The translations under genes were made by a program, and so were the position numbers. Under the pieces are notes generated by a model. It saw nothing but the letters and a program-made list of their open reading frames with translations. It had not been told where the DNA came from and made no database searches. Below are positions 1 to 6,168 of a stretch of DNA of 9,539 nucleotides, piece after piece. Positions within the stretch are counted from its first letter, which is position 1. Each line of letters begins with the position of its first letter. The stretch comes from an uncultured Marvinbryantia sp. (GTDB lineage: Bacteria > Bacillota > Clostridia > Lachnospirales > Lachnospiraceae): contig CANQJX010000052.1 in NCBI GenBank assembly GCA_947624335.1, forward strand, positions 1 through 9,539, in the 5' to 3' direction.

Positions 1-532
1 CCGAGAACCACTGGTAGCAGTAGCCGCACTGCCTGCTATCATCCGTCGTGTTTCCCTGCGCGTCCGTCTGGCTCTGGTTTGCCGGAGGCGTATCGCCGTA
101 TCCGTTCAACTCCGCCCATGCTTTTTCCTGCGCCACATGCTGGGAGTAAATGGTCGTTCCGTCCCCGTTGGATGCGGTGGAAATCTGCTGGTAGCAATAC
201 GGGCACTGCTGCGTCGGACCTGTCGTCGTCGAACCGGCGCCGTTTGTCCCAACGGTTGTCTTGCTCTTATTGGCATTGGCCGCCGTGCTGCTTCCGCTTA
301 CATTAGACGGCTTTACCGTGGTTTTCTTCGCCGTGGAGGCGCCCGTCTCGCTCTCTTTTTGCGTTTCTTTTTCGGTGGGTTTCTCCGTTATCTTTTCCGT
401 CTCCGTTACTTTTTCCGATTCCGTAACCGTCTCGCTTTCGGTCTGCGGTTCTTCGCTGCGCTTTCTGCAGCCGCTGATTGCGAGCGACGCCGTCAGCGCT
501 ATCAAAAATAATAATCTTCCCTTTTTTTTCAT
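1..532 (-). CDS. Partial lipoprotein with paired CxxC knuckles (3' end outside window)
   Basis: Putative membrane-anchored lipoprotein of unknown function; 177 codons are visible and the C-terminus runs off the left edge. The start at 532 is chosen because GGAGG lies 8 bases upstream and the protein begins with a classic lipoprotein signal: MKKKGR, a hydrophobic run, then the lipobox ISGC with Cys22 as the lipidation site. Residues about 27-63 form a highly charged Glu/Thr/Lys linker with loose repeats such as TESE and TEKE. Residues 64-108 are Ser/Thr/Gly-rich. A first knuckle CPYCYQ (Cys110, Cys113) is followed by YSQHVAQEKAW (His132), and a second CGYCYQ (Cys169, Cys172) lies at the window edge. 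Paired CxxC plus a following His suggests metal-binding ribbon repeats displayed outside the membrane; that is inference. It has its own promoter just after the HD gene. No enzymatic family was recognised. Confidence 0.75.
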   Translation of the reverse strand, partial: MKKKGRLLFLIALTASLAISGCRKRSEEPQTESETVTESEKVTETEKITEKPTEKETQKESETGASTAKKTTVKPSNVSGSSTAANANKSKTTVGTNGAGSTTTGPTQQCPYCYQQISTASNGDGTTIYSQHVAQEKAWAELNGYGDTPPANQSQTDAQGNTTDDSRQCGYCYQWFS

Positions 533-593
533 CTGAGATCCCTCCCCAAAGCTGTATATACAAAACAAGCTATTGTTCGACTTTGATATTTCT

Positions 594-622
594 ATATTAC
601 CACGTTCAAATTTAAAGGTCAA
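594..622 (-). promoter_or_regulatory. Promoter of the lipoprotein gene
   Basis: On the minus strand a -35 box TTGACC (622-617) and a -10 box TAATAT (599-594) are separated by exactly 17 bases. It starts 10 bases past the stop codon of the HD-domain gene and lies about 60 bases before the lipoprotein start. The lipoprotein can therefore be transcribed separately from lysA and the HD gene, although no terminator separates them. Confidence 0.6.
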
Positions 623-631
623 CCGGCAAAG

Positions 632-1168
632 TCAGACGCAGTACCGATGGAACAGACGCAGAAATTCCGCCTCGGTTTCCGCGAAGGGATGCAGGGCAAA
701 GTCCGCCTCGGAACGCATCTCTCCGGGCTGCTCAAATAATTTTTCCCCTGCGAAATGCAGAAATTCAAAGTACAGGCAGGTATCGTCCACATGCCGGATC
801 TGCTTCGCTTCTTCTTCGTCCGGCACGGACCCCAGAAATTTTTTGTAGATTGCATTTTGCAGGACGCGTTCCGCCTCCCGGTAACCGGGCAGATTTTTCT
901 TGACCGGCCGCGTAATATCGGAAAGATACGCTTCGCTTGCGTCGTGCAAAAGGCAGGCCAGAATAAGCCGCCGCGTATAGCCGCGCGCGGCCGCTTCGTT
1001 TGCGCACTGAATGCTGTGCTGCCCCACGGAGTAAAACTGCTCGAAGTGTCCGTTCGCGCGCGTTAAAAGAGACAGCGGATGCGCGATATCCGCAATCAGA
1101 ATCTGCTCCGGCTTTGGTTCCAGCGGAGTAAAATGTATTTTGGAATAGGTGGTGATATAATCAGCCAT
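632..1168 (-). CDS. HD-domain phosphohydrolase (YfbR-like)
   Basis: Probable metal-dependent cytosolic phosphohydrolase of the HD superfamily, 178 residues. Metal ligands expected for the fold are visible: His51 in SVGQHSIQ, the His75-Asp76 pair in LLHDASEAYL with Glu79 and Asp84 following, and a final Asp at 128 or 129 in RHVDD. This arrangement is like the YfbR/5'-deoxynucleotidase group, so a nucleotide monophosphate is a reasonable substrate guess, but the sequence does not fix it. The start at 1168 has GGGAG five bases upstream, and that site sits inside the 14-base gap after the lysA stop. It therefore appears to be the second gene of a lysA operon. No link to lysine synthesis is obvious; co-transcription may be all they share. 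Confidence 0.85.
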   Translation of the reverse strand: MADYITTYSKIHFTPLEPKPEQILIADIAHPLSLLTRANGHFEQFYSVGQHSIQCANEAAARGYTRRLILACLLHDASEAYLSDITRPVKKNLPGYREAERVLQNAIYKKFLGSVPDEEEAKQIRHVDDTCLYFEFLHFAGEKLFEQPGEMRSEADFALHPFAETEAEFLRLFHRYCV

Positions 1169-1182
1169 AAACGCTCCCGTTT

Positions 1183-2451
1183 CTAATTTTCTTTTAAAGG
1201 TATCATATGCCTCAGAAGATCGTCCAGTTCTTCCCGCTCGCGGGTTAATACCACTTGGCCGTTTTCGCGTATGAGAATCTCCGCCGGGCGCATACGGCAG
1301 TTATAGGAGGAAGCCATTGCAAACCCGTAAGCCCCCGCGTCCAGCACGCCCAGCACGTCCCCTTCAAAAATTTCCGGCAGTTCGCGGTCTTTTGCCAGAA
1401 TATCGCCGCTCTCACAGATATTGCCCACAATCGTGACCGTTTCTCTCTTTTGGGATGGTACGTCCGATCCGCGGTAAATTTCAACCCCGTGATAGGAGTC
1501 GTACATGATCGGGCGCTGCAGCACATTAAATCCGCAGTCGCATCCGACAAACTTTTTATCGTGATTGTGCTTGACGCTGTGAACGGTGGAAAGGATCACG
1601 CTGCACTCCGCCGAAATATAGCGTCCCGGCTCGATGCGAAACGTGATCTGTTCGCCGTACTCTTCTGCAAACTGATAAAGCGCGCGGTCAATCGCAGCGC
1701 CCAGTTCCTTTAAATCCAGCGGCGCCTCTCCTTCTTCTTTTTTATAGGGGATGCCGAATCCGCCTCCCATGTCAATAAATTTCAGTCCCTTAAACTGTGC
1801 GGCAATCTCAAACAGGCGGGCAATACTGGCGACAAACGCTTCGCCCGTCATAAACAAAGACCCGATATGCTGATTAATGCCGATCAGCTTCAGGTTGTAT
1901 TTTTGCAAAATTTCTTTTACCTGCGGTATGTATTCGGGATCAACGCCAAATTTGGTCTTCTTGCCGGCGGTCACCACTTTCTCGTGATGCCCCGCGCCTA
2001 CGCCCGGGTTAAAGCGCACCGCAACCGGATGGCCCGGCGCAATACGTCCGAACTGTTCCAACTGGCTTAAAGAATCCACGCTGACCGTCACGCCCGCGTC
2101 AATGGCGTACCGCATTTCTTCCTCGGATACATTATTGCAGATATAGAAAATTTCCTCCGGCGCAAAACCCGCCTGCTTCTCCAGAAAAATCTCTCCGGGA
2201 GACATGGCGTCTACCTCCAGCCCTTCCGATTTTACAATCTGCAAAAAGGCAAGATTGCTGTTTGCCTTGGCGGAATAATCCACCACAAACTTCGGATACG
2301 TCACCAGCTCCTTCAAGTCGCGGCAGCGCTGGCGCAGAATGCGTTCATTATAGACATAGAGCGGCGTCTGGTACTGCTTCGCCAGTTCTGTCGGATCGTT
2401 TCCCTCAAAAAAATTCACTGCGTCTGTTACTTTTGTATAAACGTTGTTCAT
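1183..2451 (-). CDS. lysA: Diaminopimelate decarboxylase
   Basis: Catalyses the last step of lysine synthesis, decarboxylating meso-diaminopimelate to L-lysine with pyridoxal phosphate in the cytosol. The 422-residue length fits the family (fold-type III, alanine-racemase-like barrel followed by a beta domain). Visible hallmarks are the PLP lysine Lys62 in DYSAKANSN, QHIGS at 194-198, the phosphate-binding glycines GGGFG at 229-233, EPGR at 274-277, the active-site CESGD at 346-350 contributed to the partner subunit of the dimer, and DAGAYG at 371-376. All key residues are present, so it should be active. Start: GGAGG lies 9 bases before the ATG. The gene is divergent from a LysR-type regulator and is followed after 14 bases by the HD phosphohydrolase. 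No lysine riboswitch fits in the short leader. Confidence 0.97.
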   Translation of the reverse strand: MNNVYTKVTDAVNFFEGNDPTELAKQYQTPLYVYNERILRQRCRDLKELVTYPKFVVDYSAKANSNLAFLQIVKSEGLEVDAMSPGEIFLEKQAGFAPEEIFYICNNVSEEEMRYAIDAGVTVSVDSLSQLEQFGRIAPGHPVAVRFNPGVGAGHHEKVVTAGKKTKFGVDPEYIPQVKEILQKYNLKLIGINQHIGSLFMTGEAFVASIARLFEIAAQFKGLKFIDMGGGFGIPYKKEEGEAPLDLKELGAAIDRALYQFAEEYGEQITFRIEPGRYISAECSVILSTVHSVKHNHDKKFVGCDCGFNVLQRPIMYDSYHGVEIYRGSDVPSQKRETVTIVGNICESGDILAKDRELPEIFEGDVLGVLDAGAYGFAMASSYNCRMRPAEILIRENGQVVLTREREELDDLLRHMIPLKEN

Positions 2452-2486
2452 ATAGAGTTTCCTCCGGTTTCTCTGATTGCTTTTTT

Positions 2487-2508
2487 GCGTTTTTTCCAGA
2501 AAAAACGC
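2487..2508 (-). repeat. Perfect inverted repeat in the lysA leader
   Basis: Two perfect 9-base arms, GCGTTTTTT and AAAAAACGC, flank a 4-base loop. If lysA starts near the predicted promoter, this hairpin lies about 12 bases into its mRNA and 36 bases before the start codon. It is not followed by a T-run on either strand, so it does not look like a terminator. It may stabilise the mRNA or be a protein site on DNA. Confidence 0.6.
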
Positions 2509-2519
2509 CCTTCACCCTA

Positions 2520-2546
2520 TTGACTTATTATAACGATGGATATAAA
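2520..2546 (+). promoter_or_regulatory. Possible promoter of the LysR-type gene
   Basis: Plus-strand -35 box TTGACT (2520-2525) and -10-like TATAAA (2541-2546), with a short 15-base spacer. A second TATAAT at 2552-2557 has no good -35. It overlaps the divergent lysA promoter face to face, so the two promoters would compete or be jointly controlled. Confidence 0.35.
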
Positions 2547-2555
2547 ATTTGTATA
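2527..2555 (-). promoter_or_regulatory. Probable lysA promoter
   Basis: Minus-strand -35 box TATACA (2555-2550) and perfect -10 box TATAAT (2532-2527) with a 17-base spacer, giving a start near 2520 and a leader of about 70 bases. The -35 is only moderate, consistent with a promoter that needs an activator. The region is AT-rich, so chance matches are possible. Confidence 0.45.
2541..2555. promoter_or_regulatory. Candidate LysR-type operator dyad between lysA and its divergent regulator
   Basis: The 15 bases from 2541 to 2555 match their own reverse complement at 12 positions: outer arms TATA and TATA around an AT-rich core. It has the T-N11-A form described for LysR-type binding boxes. It covers the predicted -35 of lysA and the predicted -10 of the regulator. 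An AT-rich promoter region makes chance dyads fairly likely. Confidence 0.35.
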
Positions 2556-2602
2556 ATGAATTTTATAAAATCATTAATTTGGGATTTCGATTAGAGGATA
2601 TT

Positions 2603-3493
2603 ATGAATATTGAGAATTTAAAAACGTTTATTACCCTGTCCGAACTGAAAAACTTTACGCAGACGGCGGACCGTTACTATATCGTACAGTCCACCGTTAC
2701 CAACCGCATTATGGAACTGGAAAAGGGGCTGGGCAAAAAATTATTTATCCGCAACCGCAAAAATGTAGAGCTGACGGAGGAAGGGCAGCATTTTCTCAAT
2801 TATGCCAAACGGATCGTGGCTCTGGAAGCATCCGCCATCGAAGAACTGAGTATGCTGCATACCTTTTCCGAAACCCTGCGCATCGGTACGGTTAATACCG
2901 CTTACGACTGTTTCCTGAACCGGCATATCATGAATTATATCCGGGAATATACCGATATTTCCGTAAAAGTCATCATCGACCATTCCGGTCCGCTTCTGCG
3001 CATGCTGCAGGACGGAACGGTCGATATCGTATTCTCTTATATCCCGCTGAAAAAAGCCGGTTTTATCTGCCATCCCTTCCACGCGGACGAACTGCTCCTG
3101 GTAACGTCCCCCGCGTATCAGGAATATAAGGACGGCATCCGCAAAAATCAGCTTCCGGATTTAAGGTATCTGTACTGCGATATTATGATTCAGGACAACG
3201 GCACCTTTATCCGCGATATGTTTCCAAAGAATCATTCGTTCTCCTTTGAAATCGACAAGCTGACGCACCTGATCCCCTATCTTCTGGAAGATCTTGGCTA
3301 CGCTTTTTTGCCGCGCAGCTTAGTGCAGAAATATCTGGACGAAGGTTCCCTGATCTCTATTCCGCTGATCGGCTTTACCGCTCCTACCGTGCAGAATTAT
3401 ATCGTAGTTCCGGAAAACAAAATTGCAAACGCTGCCATCCTGCAGCTTATTACCGATCTCGGACTGAAAGAAGAGGATTTCCATGAAGAATAA
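2603..3493 (+). CDS. LysR-type transcriptional regulator
   Basis: DNA-binding regulator of 296 residues, the usual length for the family. An N-terminal winged helix-turn-helix covers about residues 1-60 (MNIENLKTFITLSELKNF, then a recognition helix around QSTVTNRIMELE, then the wing LFIRNRKNVELTEEG). A linker helix and a periplasmic-binding-like effector domain follow from about residue 88. The ATG at 2603 is chosen over the in-frame ATG at 2549 because AGAGG precedes it by 5 bases and family members begin right at the helix-turn-helix; the upstream extension also lies in promoter sequence. It is divergent from lysA, so control of lysA with diaminopimelate or lysine as effector is a fair inference by analogy with E. 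coli LysR. The protein itself does not reveal the effector. Its end overlaps the next gene by 11 bases. Confidence 0.92.
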   Translation: MNIENLKTFITLSELKNFTQTADRYYIVQSTVTNRIMELEKGLGKKLFIRNRKNVELTEEGQHFLNYAKRIVALEASAIEELSMLHTFSETLRIGTVNTAYDCFLNRHIMNYIREYTDISVKVIIDHSGPLLRMLQDGTVDIVFSYIPLKKAGFICHPFHADELLLVTSPAYQEYKDGIRKNQLPDLRYLYCDIMIQDNGTFIRDMFPKNHSFSFEIDKLTHLIPYLLEDLGYAFLPRSLVQKYLDEGSLISIPLIGFTAPTVQNYIVVPENKIANAAILQLITDLGLKEEDFHEE

Positions 3494-3716
3494 AACAAAG
3501 CGGATTCTGGCGGCTGCCGGCGCACTGCTGCTTGCCGGCCTTTATCTTGCAACTTTCATTTTTGCACTGATAGACAGCCCATGGGCGTTCGACCTGTTTA
3601 AAGTATGCGTGGGCTTTACCATTGTTCTGCCGGTATTGCTGTATGTATACACGCTCTATTACCGTATGCAGAAACGCCGCAAGGAGAATCCGGATGATCC
3701 ACACACTGATCTTTGA
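3483..3716 (+). CDS. Small two-helix membrane protein
   Basis: Unrecognised 77-residue protein. After a basic start (MKNKTKR) there are two hydrophobic segments, about residues 8-29 and 40-60, joined by a short loop containing DSPW. The C-terminal tail is charged (MQKRRKENPDDP). This predicts a hairpin-like inner-membrane protein with both ends in the cytoplasm. The start is supported by AGAGG six bases upstream. It overlaps the end of the LysR-type gene by 11 bases and the HAD gene start by 23 bases, so the three are very likely translated from one mRNA. Being wedged between a regulator and a phosphatase suggests a real gene rather than a chance frame. Function unknown. Confidence 0.75.
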   Translation: MKNKTKRILAAAGALLLAGLYLATFIFALIDSPWAFDLFKVCVGFTIVLPVLLYVYTLYYRMQKRRKENPDDPHTDL

Positions 3717-4308
3717 TATTGGAAACGTATTGGTCGCTTTCGACTGGGAAAAAAATTTACAGTCTTACGGCTTTTCGCAGGAAAAGTATGAAGCAATCGC
3801 CAACGCCATCTATCGGCACAAAGACTGGCAGGAAATGGACCGCGGCGTGCTTACCGTCGAGGAAGCGATCGCACGCTTTGCGGGCAACGCTCCGCAATAC
3901 GCCGAAGACATCCGGCGCGTGATTTACGATACCGGCAAAACCATCCGGCAGTATCCTTATACCAAGCCCCTCTTAAAAGCGCTCAAAGACGCGGGGCTGA
4001 AGCTCTACTATCTCTCCAACTATGGAAAATTCGGCTACGAGCAAACAAAAGAACAGCTCGACTTCATCCGGATGATGGATGGAGGGCTGTTCTCTTATGA
4101 AGTACAAATGGTAAAACCCAATCCGTGGATTTTCGCGGAGCTTCTGAAGCGCTACCGGATCGACCCTGCGGACGCCGCTTTTTTTGACGATAATCCCGTT
4201 AATGTGGAAGCTGCCAGAAGCATGGGGCTTTACGCCGAAGTATTCCGTTCTTATACGCAGATCCAAAAGTTCGCGCTTACGGGCGCAGCTGCATATCCCC
4301 AGGTTTAA
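3694..4308 (+). CDS. HAD-superfamily hydrolase (YihX-like phosphatase)
   Basis: Cytosolic HAD hydrolase of 204 residues, likely a sugar-phosphate or nucleotide phosphatase. Motif I is FDIGNVLV with nucleophile Asp8; the usual acid/base Asp two residues on is replaced by Gly10, as in the YihX-like DxGNV branch. A helical cap follows (about 17-90). Motif II is YYLSNYG (Ser108), motif III is VKPNPWIF (Lys141), and motif IV is FFDDNPVNV (Asp165, Asp166). E. coli YihX, which acts on glucose-1-phosphate, has the same motif layout, but the substrate here is not determined. The start at 3694 is chosen because AAGGAG precedes it by 7 bases and motif I then sits at its normal distance from the N-terminus; the longer in-frame form would begin inside the membrane-protein gene. 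Its last 32 bases overlap the opposing EIIC gene. Confidence 0.9.
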   Translation: MIHTLIFDIGNVLVAFDWEKNLQSYGFSQEKYEAIANAIYRHKDWQEMDRGVLTVEEAIARFAGNAPQYAEDIRRVIYDTGKTIRQYPYTKPLLKALKDAGLKLYYLSNYGKFGYEQTKEQLDFIRMMDGGLFSYEVQMVKPNPWIFAELLKRYRIDPADAAFFDDNPVNVEAARSMGLYAEVFRSYTQIQKFALTGAAAYPQV

Positions 4309-5326
4309 TCCAGCCCCACTTGCGCATTGCCTCGCAAATCGCTAAAGTGACAAGCGCCGGCAAAACAATCTGAATCGCAAGAATTTTAATCAGCACGATC
4401 TGCGGCGCCTCCGACGCCGTCATTACCTGCCACGTCATAATCTGGCCGACCAGCCCCGCCGTTCCCATGCCGGAACCCGTAGCGTTATTGGTCATGCCAA
4501 GCAGCACGGTTCCCACCGGTCCCAAAATTGCACTCGACAAAATGGCCGGAAGCCATATAACCGGCTTGCGGATAATATTGGGGATCTGCAGCATGGAAGT
4601 GCCGATTCCCTGTGCGAGCAGCCCGCCGAATTTATTTTCGCGGTAGCTTGCCACGGCAAATCCCACCATGTTGCAGCAGCATCCGACCGTTGCCGCGCCC
4701 GCCGCCAGCCCGGACAGGTTGAGGATTACGCCCAGGGCCGCGGAACTGATCGGCAATGTAAGGATCATTCCCATCAGAACCGAAACCACGATTCCCATGA
4801 CAAAGGGCTGCTGCTGCGTCCCCCAGTTGATCATCGCGCCAAGGCCCGTCATCACGCGCGAAACGCCGGGACCGATCAGAAGGCCGGCCGCCGAACCAAA
4901 TCCAATTCCCACAAGCGGCGTCACGAGAATGTCCGCCTTTGTTTTTCCCGAAACAAGACGTCCCGCTTCAATTCCCACATAAGCCGCAAGGAACGCGCCC
5001 AGCGGATCGCCCGCTCCGCTTAACCGCATTACGCCGTCTGTCAGCAGACTGTCCGCAAACGCCCCAACCATTCCGGCGGTGGCCGCCGAGAGCACAACCA
5101 GCGGAGCCTCTTTATATCTGCTCGCTACGCCGACGCCGATTCCCGCGCCGGTAATCGTGATCGCCACTCTTCCCACCAGCGTAACCGTAGTGCCGACGTC
5201 TCCGCCCAGAAGCGTTCCGATCTGCTGAATGATCGTTCCGATAATCAGCGTCGCAAACAATCCCTGCGCCATGCCGGTCAGGCCGTCAATAAAAAACCGG
5301 TTCAGCCATTTTGTAATCGTTTTCAT
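4277..5326 (-). CDS. PTS-type EIIC membrane protein (PfoR/EIIC_2-like)
   Basis: Integral membrane protein of 349 residues, strongly hydrophobic and glycine-rich, with roughly eight to ten predicted membrane segments. It resembles the EIIC family that includes PfoR-like proteins: segments such as GAFLAAYVGIEAGRL (about 110-124) and ILVTPLVGIGFG (about 133-144) are typical. A cluster of three cysteines (216-218, GCCCNMVGFA) is unusual within a membrane segment. No EIIA or EIIB domain is fused or adjacent, so phosphorylation-coupled transport is not assured; it may be a transporter or sensor using partners elsewhere. It follows deoD by 10 bases, with its ribosome binding site overlapping the deoD stop, so the two are co-expressed. 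A role in nucleoside or pentose uptake is a guess from that context. Confidence 0.82.
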   Translation of the reverse strand: MKTITKWLNRFFIDGLTGMAQGLFATLIIGTIIQQIGTLLGGDVGTTVTLVGRVAITITGAGIGVGVASRYKEAPLVVLSAATAGMVGAFADSLLTDGVMRLSGAGDPLGAFLAAYVGIEAGRLVSGKTKADILVTPLVGIGFGSAAGLLIGPGVSRVMTGLGAMINWGTQQQPFVMGIVVSVLMGMILTLPISSAALGVILNLSGLAAGAATVGCCCNMVGFAVASYRENKFGGLLAQGIGTSMLQIPNIIRKPVIWLPAILSSAILGPVGTVLLGMTNNATGSGMGTAGLVGQIMTWQVMTASEAPQIVLIKILAIQIVLPALVTLAICEAMRKWGWIKPGDMQLRP

Positions 5327-5332
5327 ACCTGT

Positions 5333-5339
5333 CTCCTTA
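5333..5339 (-). promoter_or_regulatory. Stop codon fused to ribosome binding site (deoD/EIIC junction)
   Basis: On the minus strand TAAGGAG combines the deoD stop (TAA, 5339-5337) with the Shine-Dalgarno AAGGAG of the EIIC gene, 6 bases before its ATG. This favours translational coupling of the two proteins. Confidence 0.75.
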
Positions 5340-6044
5340 CAGCTTTGCCGCTGTCTCCAACGCTACTTTCATCATATCGGTAAAGCTGTTCTGGCGCTCC
5401 TGCGCCTCCATTTCTTCACCGTTTACCACAGAATCCGACACGGTAAAGATGCCAAGCGCTTTTACGCCGGCGCGCGCGGCAATGCAGTACAGCGCATAGC
5501 TCTCCATTTCAATCGCCAGCACGCCCATCTTTGCCCACCGTTTCCACTGCGGCGTTTCCGTATAGAAATAGTCGGAGGAAAGAATGTTGCCCACGCGGTG
5601 CGCATATCCGAAACCGTCCGCCGTCTCCTGCGCCAGCTTTAAAAGGCCGTAATCTGCAATGGCGCTCATCGTGCCCGGAAGCTCGTAATGCCCCGCGTAA
5701 TTTCCGTCCGTGCAGGCGCCCTGCGCCATAATGATCTCGCCCAGCCGGATGTCCTCCGCGATTGAACCGCAGGAACCGACGCGGATCAGATTTTTTACCC
5801 CGTAAAAGTGGATCAGTTCGTGGCTGTAGATGCCGATGGACGGGCATCCCATTCCGGTTCCCATCACAGACACTCTTTTTCCCTTGTAAGTTCCCGTATA
5901 GCCGAGCATATTGCGCACACGGTTAAATAAAACCGGATTCTCCAGATACGTTTTTGCGATTACCTCCGCGCGCAAAGGATCTCCCGGCAGTAAAATCGTC
6001 TCGGCGATATCGCCTGCTTTTGCTTCATTATGTGGCGTTGCCAT
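5337..6044 (-). CDS. deoD: Purine nucleoside phosphorylase, DeoD type
   Basis: Cytosolic enzyme that splits purine (deoxy)nucleosides with phosphate into free base and (deoxy)ribose-1-phosphate, for purine salvage. At 235 residues it matches the small hexameric DeoD type, not the trimeric form. Key residues are in place: His5, GDPLRA (21-26) with Arg25, Arg44, GTGMGCPS (62-69), RVGSCGS (88-94) for phosphate binding, the nucleoside-binding IEMES (178-182) and catalytic Asp204 in TVSDS. The start at 6044 has AAGGAGG 7 bases upstream and gives the standard N-terminus with His5 near the start. It is the first gene of a two-gene unit with the EIIC protein. No convincing promoter was found in front of it; a strong GC-rich hairpin and the rplL terminator lie there instead, so expression may depend on read-through or a non-consensus promoter. 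Confidence 0.97.
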   Translation of the reverse strand: MATPHNEAKAGDIAETILLPGDPLRAEVIAKTYLENPVLFNRVRNMLGYTGTYKGKRVSVMGTGMGCPSIGIYSHELIHFYGVKNLIRVGSCGSIAEDIRLGEIIMAQGACTDGNYAGHYELPGTMSAIADYGLLKLAQETADGFGYAHRVGNILSSDYFYTETPQWKRWAKMGVLAIEMESYALYCIAARAGVKALGIFTVSDSVVNGEEMEAQERQNSFTDMMKVALETAAKL

Positions 6045-6089
6045 AATCTTTCCTCCTTATCATAGAATCCCGTATCAACAGAAACGAAC

Positions 6090-6122
6090 GACGCCCCGGC
6101 GCGCTTCCCCGCCGGACGCGTC
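6090..6122 (-). repeat. GC-rich hairpin in the deoD upstream region
   Basis: Inner arms CCGGCG and CGCCGG (6 pairs) and outer arms GACGC and GCGTC (5 pairs) are joined with a small 1/2-base internal asymmetry and an 8-base loop. No T-run follows on either strand, so it is not a typical intrinsic terminator. It sits between the rplL terminator and deoD, 46 bases before the deoD start. Confidence 0.6.
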
Positions 6123-6125
6123 TGC

Positions 6126-6156
6126 AAAAAAAACCGGCGCAGCGCACCGGTTTTTT
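6126..6156 (-). terminator. Intrinsic terminator of rplJ-rplL
   Basis: Read on the minus strand, an 8-pair stem beginning ACCGG and closing CCGGT, with one G-T pair and a 3-base GCT loop (6151-6133), is followed by eight T residues (6133-6126). It begins about 13 bases after the rplL stop. Six T residues on the opposite side mean it could also work weakly in the other direction. Confidence 0.88.
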
Positions 6157-6168
6157 CATGCAATCCTA

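Noticed and set aside
1..536. Plus-strand and alternative minus-strand frames over the lipoprotein gene
   Set aside because: They have biased, repetitive compositions typical of antisense or shifted reading; only the frame starting at 532 has a signal peptide with lipobox and a ribosome binding site.
2549..2602. Upstream in-frame ATG for the LysR-type regulator
   Set aside because: It lies within the predicted promoter, lacks a ribosome binding site and would add residues not seen before the helix-turn-helix in this family.
2452..2602. Lysine riboswitch in front of lysA
   Set aside because: The predicted leader is only about 70 bases, far shorter than a lysine riboswitch, and shows only a simple hairpin.
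3622..3693. Upstream in-frame ATG for the HAD hydrolase
   Set aside because: It lies inside the small membrane-protein gene; the ATG at 3694 has AAGGAG at the right distance and gives the normal motif I position.
6045..6089. TTGATA and TATGAT boxes just before deoD as a promoter
   Set aside because: The spacing between them is only 8 bases and the start point would fall within the ribosome binding site.
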